64,000 nt of DNA from Liquidambar formosana (taxonomy: Eukaryota > Streptophyta > Magnoliopsida > Saxifragales > Altingiaceae): contig CM077832.1 in assembly GCA_039720395.1 (NCBI GenBank), positions 14,512,966-14,576,965 of the forward strand, in the 5' to 3' direction. The notes beneath the pieces were generated by a model that worked only from the letters and a program-made list of their open reading frames with translations, ran no database searches and was not told where the DNA came from. How positions within the stretch are numbered: position 1 is the first letter of the stretch; the number at the start of each line of letters is the position of its first letter. The translations under genes were made by a program, and so were the position numbers. Shown piece after piece: positions 60,572-64,000 of this stretch.

Positions 60572-62522
60572 CTACTGCTTAGTGTCATCGTTGTGCAGCC
60601 TTTTTAAAGCCTCTGATAACATTACTGCCGTGGCTTGGGTCATAGTTTGGTATTGAGAAGACAATGATGGTGCTGGAGGCTGACTTTTGTATATCTGGGT
60701 GTATGCAGGATCATCATCGACTTTATTACAATACTTAGCAGTTTCTGTGGATGAAATAGCAATAGACTGAGATGCGTTATGCATCTGAGGAAGATCCATG
60801 AGTTGTTGCTGATTTTGATTAGAAGGTACATGAAAAAGTGGGGTTGTTGGGTAAACTTGTACGGCTGATTCAGGCACAGGAACAGGAACAGGCACAGGCA
60901 CGGGCGGAGCTGTAGTGACCTCTTTAAAAGCCACTGGTTGAGGGACCGTGGTGGCATTTGCACGCATTGGGGGCTGACTAGAAACACTGTTTCCAATGTC
61001 AACAAGATTACATTGCTTTGAGGGCCGACTAGAAGCAGTGTTTCCAATGTCAACCAAATTACATTGCATAGACAAACCATAAGGTTGTGTATGGCTAACG
61101 GGCAACAAGTAAATCGGGTAGTGCTGATTGTGCTGATAATGGGTCTGTTGCTGTTGATGCAGCTGCGAAGGATACATCGGGTAGTAAGATGAGATTGGCA
61201 ACGGACCAGCGGGGTAGTGGGGCATATAATGGGCACCAGCAGGAACAAATTGCAGTGTTTGATGTTGCTGTTGCTGAACCAATTGTGGTGATATTGGATA
61301 CCCAGAATCATGAATCTGAGTCCCAGAAAGAGGATTAGAGACATCAATCTGTGATTCAACAGGGTTTGATGCAACGTGACCAACTGGGTCTTGATAAATT
61401 CCAGTCTGTGGATGAGAAATGGCACTTGCGACACTATTCTCACTGTAAAATTTAAACAACCAAAACCCAATTCAGAGTTCAATTTCACGCCAGAAAATAA
61501 GTATCTTTTAATTCTCTAATGTGTTTGATTGCCGAGAAAATGTAAGAAAAGAGAAGATTTTGCAACTTAAACATTTAATAATTTCTCACTGTAAAACAGG
61601 AAAACCCTCATCTCAAGTAAGTCCAATACAACTTTTGAAACTCAAAATCCACCATTTTCTCAGCAACCAAACAGAGGGTAAGGGGAAAACAGAGAAGAAT
61701 CAGAGAAGGCAATAGGAAAAGTAAAAAATACCTCACAATCGAATCCGGCGAAGGCAATTTAACCATATTTTCCAGCAAATTAACCCCACCATCCTCAACA
61801 TGAACGTTAATCGGAGGCAAATTCGACGAAGAAACCGAAGACGACGTCGACCCAAAGGACGAACTCGTTTCCAACACAATCGATTCGGGCAGCGAACACA
61901 AATCGCCACCACATTTAACCTCTCCACCACTCCCACGCAAACCCTCATTCTGACCCTCCACATTTGCGGCCGAATCAAAACCCGAACCCGAATCATCAAA
62001 CCGTTCTTTTCTGCGCATAATCTTAGTGCTCTTCAGCGCGTCGTAGAACCACGAATCAAACGGCGAATCGTGGAGAGCCGGCTCCGCACGGTCGGGTTTG
62101 GAAGGAAAGAGGAAGAGGCGGAGGCGACAGGAGGGAGTGGCGGTTGGCGAGGGGGACGAGAGGCGGTCGTACTCGTCGATCATGAGGTGGAGGTCGTCGT
62201 CGGTGGCGAGGGAGATGAGGGAGTCGAGGTCGTTGTAGGGGAGCTGGTACTTGATGGTGAAGGGTCGGTGAGCTGGGGTGGTGGTGTGGAGGAGAGTGGA
62301 AGATAGGTGGGTGGTGAGGGAGGAAAGAGAGGTGCCAGTGGTGCGGCGGTCGACGGCGACGATGCGTGTGTCGCCGCCAATGTAGCAGAGGGTCTTGGAG
62401 TTGGGGCGCGGGACTATGTGGCCGCCGTAGCTGCACATTAGGCGCAGTTTAGTATTGTGGTCAGCATGGCCGGTGGTGGCGGTGGCGGTGGCGGCGGCGG
62501 CGGCGGATAGTGGTGGGTCCAT
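60572..62522 (-). CDS. PB1-domain protein, PAL OF QUIRKY type
   Basis: Exons 62522-61732 and 61442-60572 (GTGAG|GTATTT ... TTTACAG|TGAG) join in phase 2, with AG|T making Ser, for 553 residues. After an Ala/Thr-rich start, residues about 25-139 form a PB1 domain. It begins KLRLMCSYGG, which carries the basic-face lysine, has PRPNSKTLCYIGGDTRIV in the middle, and ends with the acidic OPCA-type motif ATDDDLHLMIDEYD (107-119). Having both faces, it could oligomerise head to tail. The middle is Ser/Gly-rich. The C-terminal exon is rich in Gln, Pro, Tyr and His (QQQQ, HYPAG, PMYPSQLHQQQQTH) and contains a VP dipeptide repeat. Plant members include PAL OF QUIRKY, which modulates receptor-linked tissue morphogenesis at the cell periphery; that role is inferred. 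Nothing is truncated. Confidence 0.93.
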
Positions 62523-62626
62523 GGGTGGTGGTGTGGGGGAGATCTGGAATTTTGGCTCTCTTTTTCAGGAAGTGTCGTGAAAAGAGCGTGAGAGTGAAAG
62601 AGTGACTCCAATCTAGGATGGAGCAA

Positions 62627-62632
62627 TTTATA
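62627..62632 (-). promoter_or_regulatory. TATA box of the PB1 gene
   Basis: The minus strand reads GCACTATAAATTGC, about 105-110 bases before the ATG at 62522. Confidence 0.7.
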
Positions 62633-62639
62633 GTGCTTT

Positions 62640-63148
62640 GCTTGAATGCAACGTTAACCTCAGATACTTACCCAAAAAAAAAAAAAAAAAATGGTTAACC
62701 TCGGATCGAATCTAAGAGGGGAGGCATTTAAGGAGGCGATGCTAAATTTTAGCTTCTCCCAATATATATTAGGGGCTCCAATGATGACGTATTTGAGGAG
62801 CCAAATTTGGCTTTAAGCCAAATCTTGAGTGTCCCTGGATAATTATTTTCATAGGGGATATGAACTCTAGCTATATGTACGATTTAGGATTAAGGATTTG
62901 CTCTCATTGTTAGAGTCTAAAAAAATGACTTTGCACTATTGGAACTGTTTGTGACAAATTTGAGTATTTTAGCCAGAGCTAAAAAAAAGGTCTTTCTCCT
63001 TCGAAGTGGCTCTTGTCTCTCTTATAATTCATTTAGCATTAGGTATTTGTCTGTGTGCTAATAGGGTATTTGCCGAGTGCACATGAGACGGGGCATATGC
63101 ATGTGCCCAGGGACCAGTTAAAATCAAAGCTTTAGACACCTTTGTTAC

Positions 63149-63206
<58 letters not shown>

Positions 63207-63469
63207 CTGATCTTATCAACACCATACAATAGAAGTTGTATCTTATGCAAATGTGGGTTATTCAATATAACTCACCTATGTATAGGGTGCAACTCTAATG
63301 CATAATATTGATATGAGAAAATTGACATGAGTAAATTAATAGTTTGATTGCAAAAAAAAAATATATATTTGAAAAGTCAAATTAAGATTTCTCATTCTTT
63401 GTGATGTCAAGCTAAGAGAACTAATGAACTATCAACCCCTAAAATTAGAGAGGGCCCATTTTCATATCT

Positions 63470-63503
<34 letters not shown>

Positions 63504-64000
63504 GCAACCACACCCCTCCATGAGCAAAAAGATATGAAAAATAGTCATGGAAAGGTAGTAATGCAGCACCAAAGAAAGTGGAAATAGGCCCTCCATAAAA
63601 TTATTAGCATGAGAAGTGGTTATGAGCTTGTGGTTTTATCAATGTAACATTTTTATAGAAATAAAAAATAAAAATTGAGAGCATAAAGCATTAAAGAGAG
63701 TCCTTGGATCGCAACTAGGTTGCCACATTAGAAACAAAATCATTTGCTTATAGCCCCAAATATTACAATATTAAAAGAGAATAGAACTAAAGAAAGAAGA
63801 AAAAGATGAATCAATATGCTCTTTTGTGGCTTATAACATGCCATAATCGAGCTTGCAACAAAAATGAAAAATCATTGAAAGATAAATCTGTAATTAGGAA
63901 GGCCAAACAAATCTCTAGAGATCTCATGATGAAAGAAACAAAGATCAAAAGATCACCAAGTAAGTTTAGGATAGTGGAGAGTTCTATATATTATCTCATC
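62640..64000. other. Upstream/intergenic stretch to the window end
   Basis: No gene supported. An adjoining (AT)n and (AG)n compound microsatellite lies at about 63150-63204, and a T-run at 63472-63502. The 78-codon frame over the microsatellite is compositional. Confidence 0.55.
63150..63204. repeat. Compound (AT)n(AG)n microsatellite
   Basis: About 10 AT units run directly into about 17 AG units. Confidence 0.93.

Noticed and set aside
62056..62436. 126-codon frame in another reading frame of PB1 exon 1
   Set aside because: It overlaps the PB1 coding frame; the His/Pro-rich product is a frame shadow.
1..64000. tRNA, rRNA, CRISPR array or organelle insertion
   Set aside because: No cloverleaf, rRNA core motif, regular spacer array or block of plastid/mitochondrial genes was recognised by eye.

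Overview
The window is nuclear DNA of a flowering plant. The genes have spliced, AT-rich introns with GT-AG borders, and the protein families are plant families (type 2 lipid-transfer proteins, a WEB coiled-coil protein, a ZAR1-type LRR receptor kinase, a PB1-domain protein). The intergenic space is AT-rich and full of MITEs, hAT-like, MULE-like, Helitron and LINE remnants. The intron style and gene families suggest a eudicot, possibly woody; I cannot name the order from sequence alone. No rRNA, tRNA, CRISPR array or prokaryotic operon was seen.

Layout. 1-6.9 kb: repeats, including a 71-bp tandem array and a nested pair of transposon-like elements. 6.9-14.2 kb: two type 2 nsLTP genes, tandem paralogues on the minus strand, separated by inverted-repeat elements. 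14.2-22.7 kb: gene-free DNA with two well-bounded non-autonomous transposons (280-bp hAT-like; 1,167-bp MULE-like with a 9-bp target duplication) and a TTGGCCAA-type minisatellite. 22.75-39.57 kb (minus): one large gene whose 20 coding exons I could join in frame into a 1,189-residue LisH/coiled-coil/HEAT-repeat protein, the plant RELCH homologue. Its long introns carry LINE, hAT-like and MITE insertions, and one intron has a GC donor. 39.7-49.7 kb: gene desert with a 275-bp Helitron. 49.72-51.73 kb (plus): two-exon WEB-family protein of the PMI2/PMI15 type. 54.78-57.07 kb (plus): two-exon, 702-residue ZAR1-like receptor kinase. 60.57-62.52 kb (minus): two-exon, 553-residue PB1-domain protein of the PAL OF QUIRKY type.

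The genes do not form a pathway. They are independent housekeeping or signalling genes: lipid binding in the wall, endosomal/vesicle trafficking, chloroplast photorelocation, receptor signalling and PB1 scaffolding. The only functional cluster is the nsLTP pair, whose promoters still share sequence. I found no convincing new multi-gene system. The most unusual items are the MULE-like element with gene-like GC-rich cargo, the GC-AG intron containing a C-run/G-run hairpin, and one minisatellite family shared, inverted, between an intergenic site and a RELCH intron. Exon joints come from splice motifs, reading frame and family knowledge; no transcript data were available.
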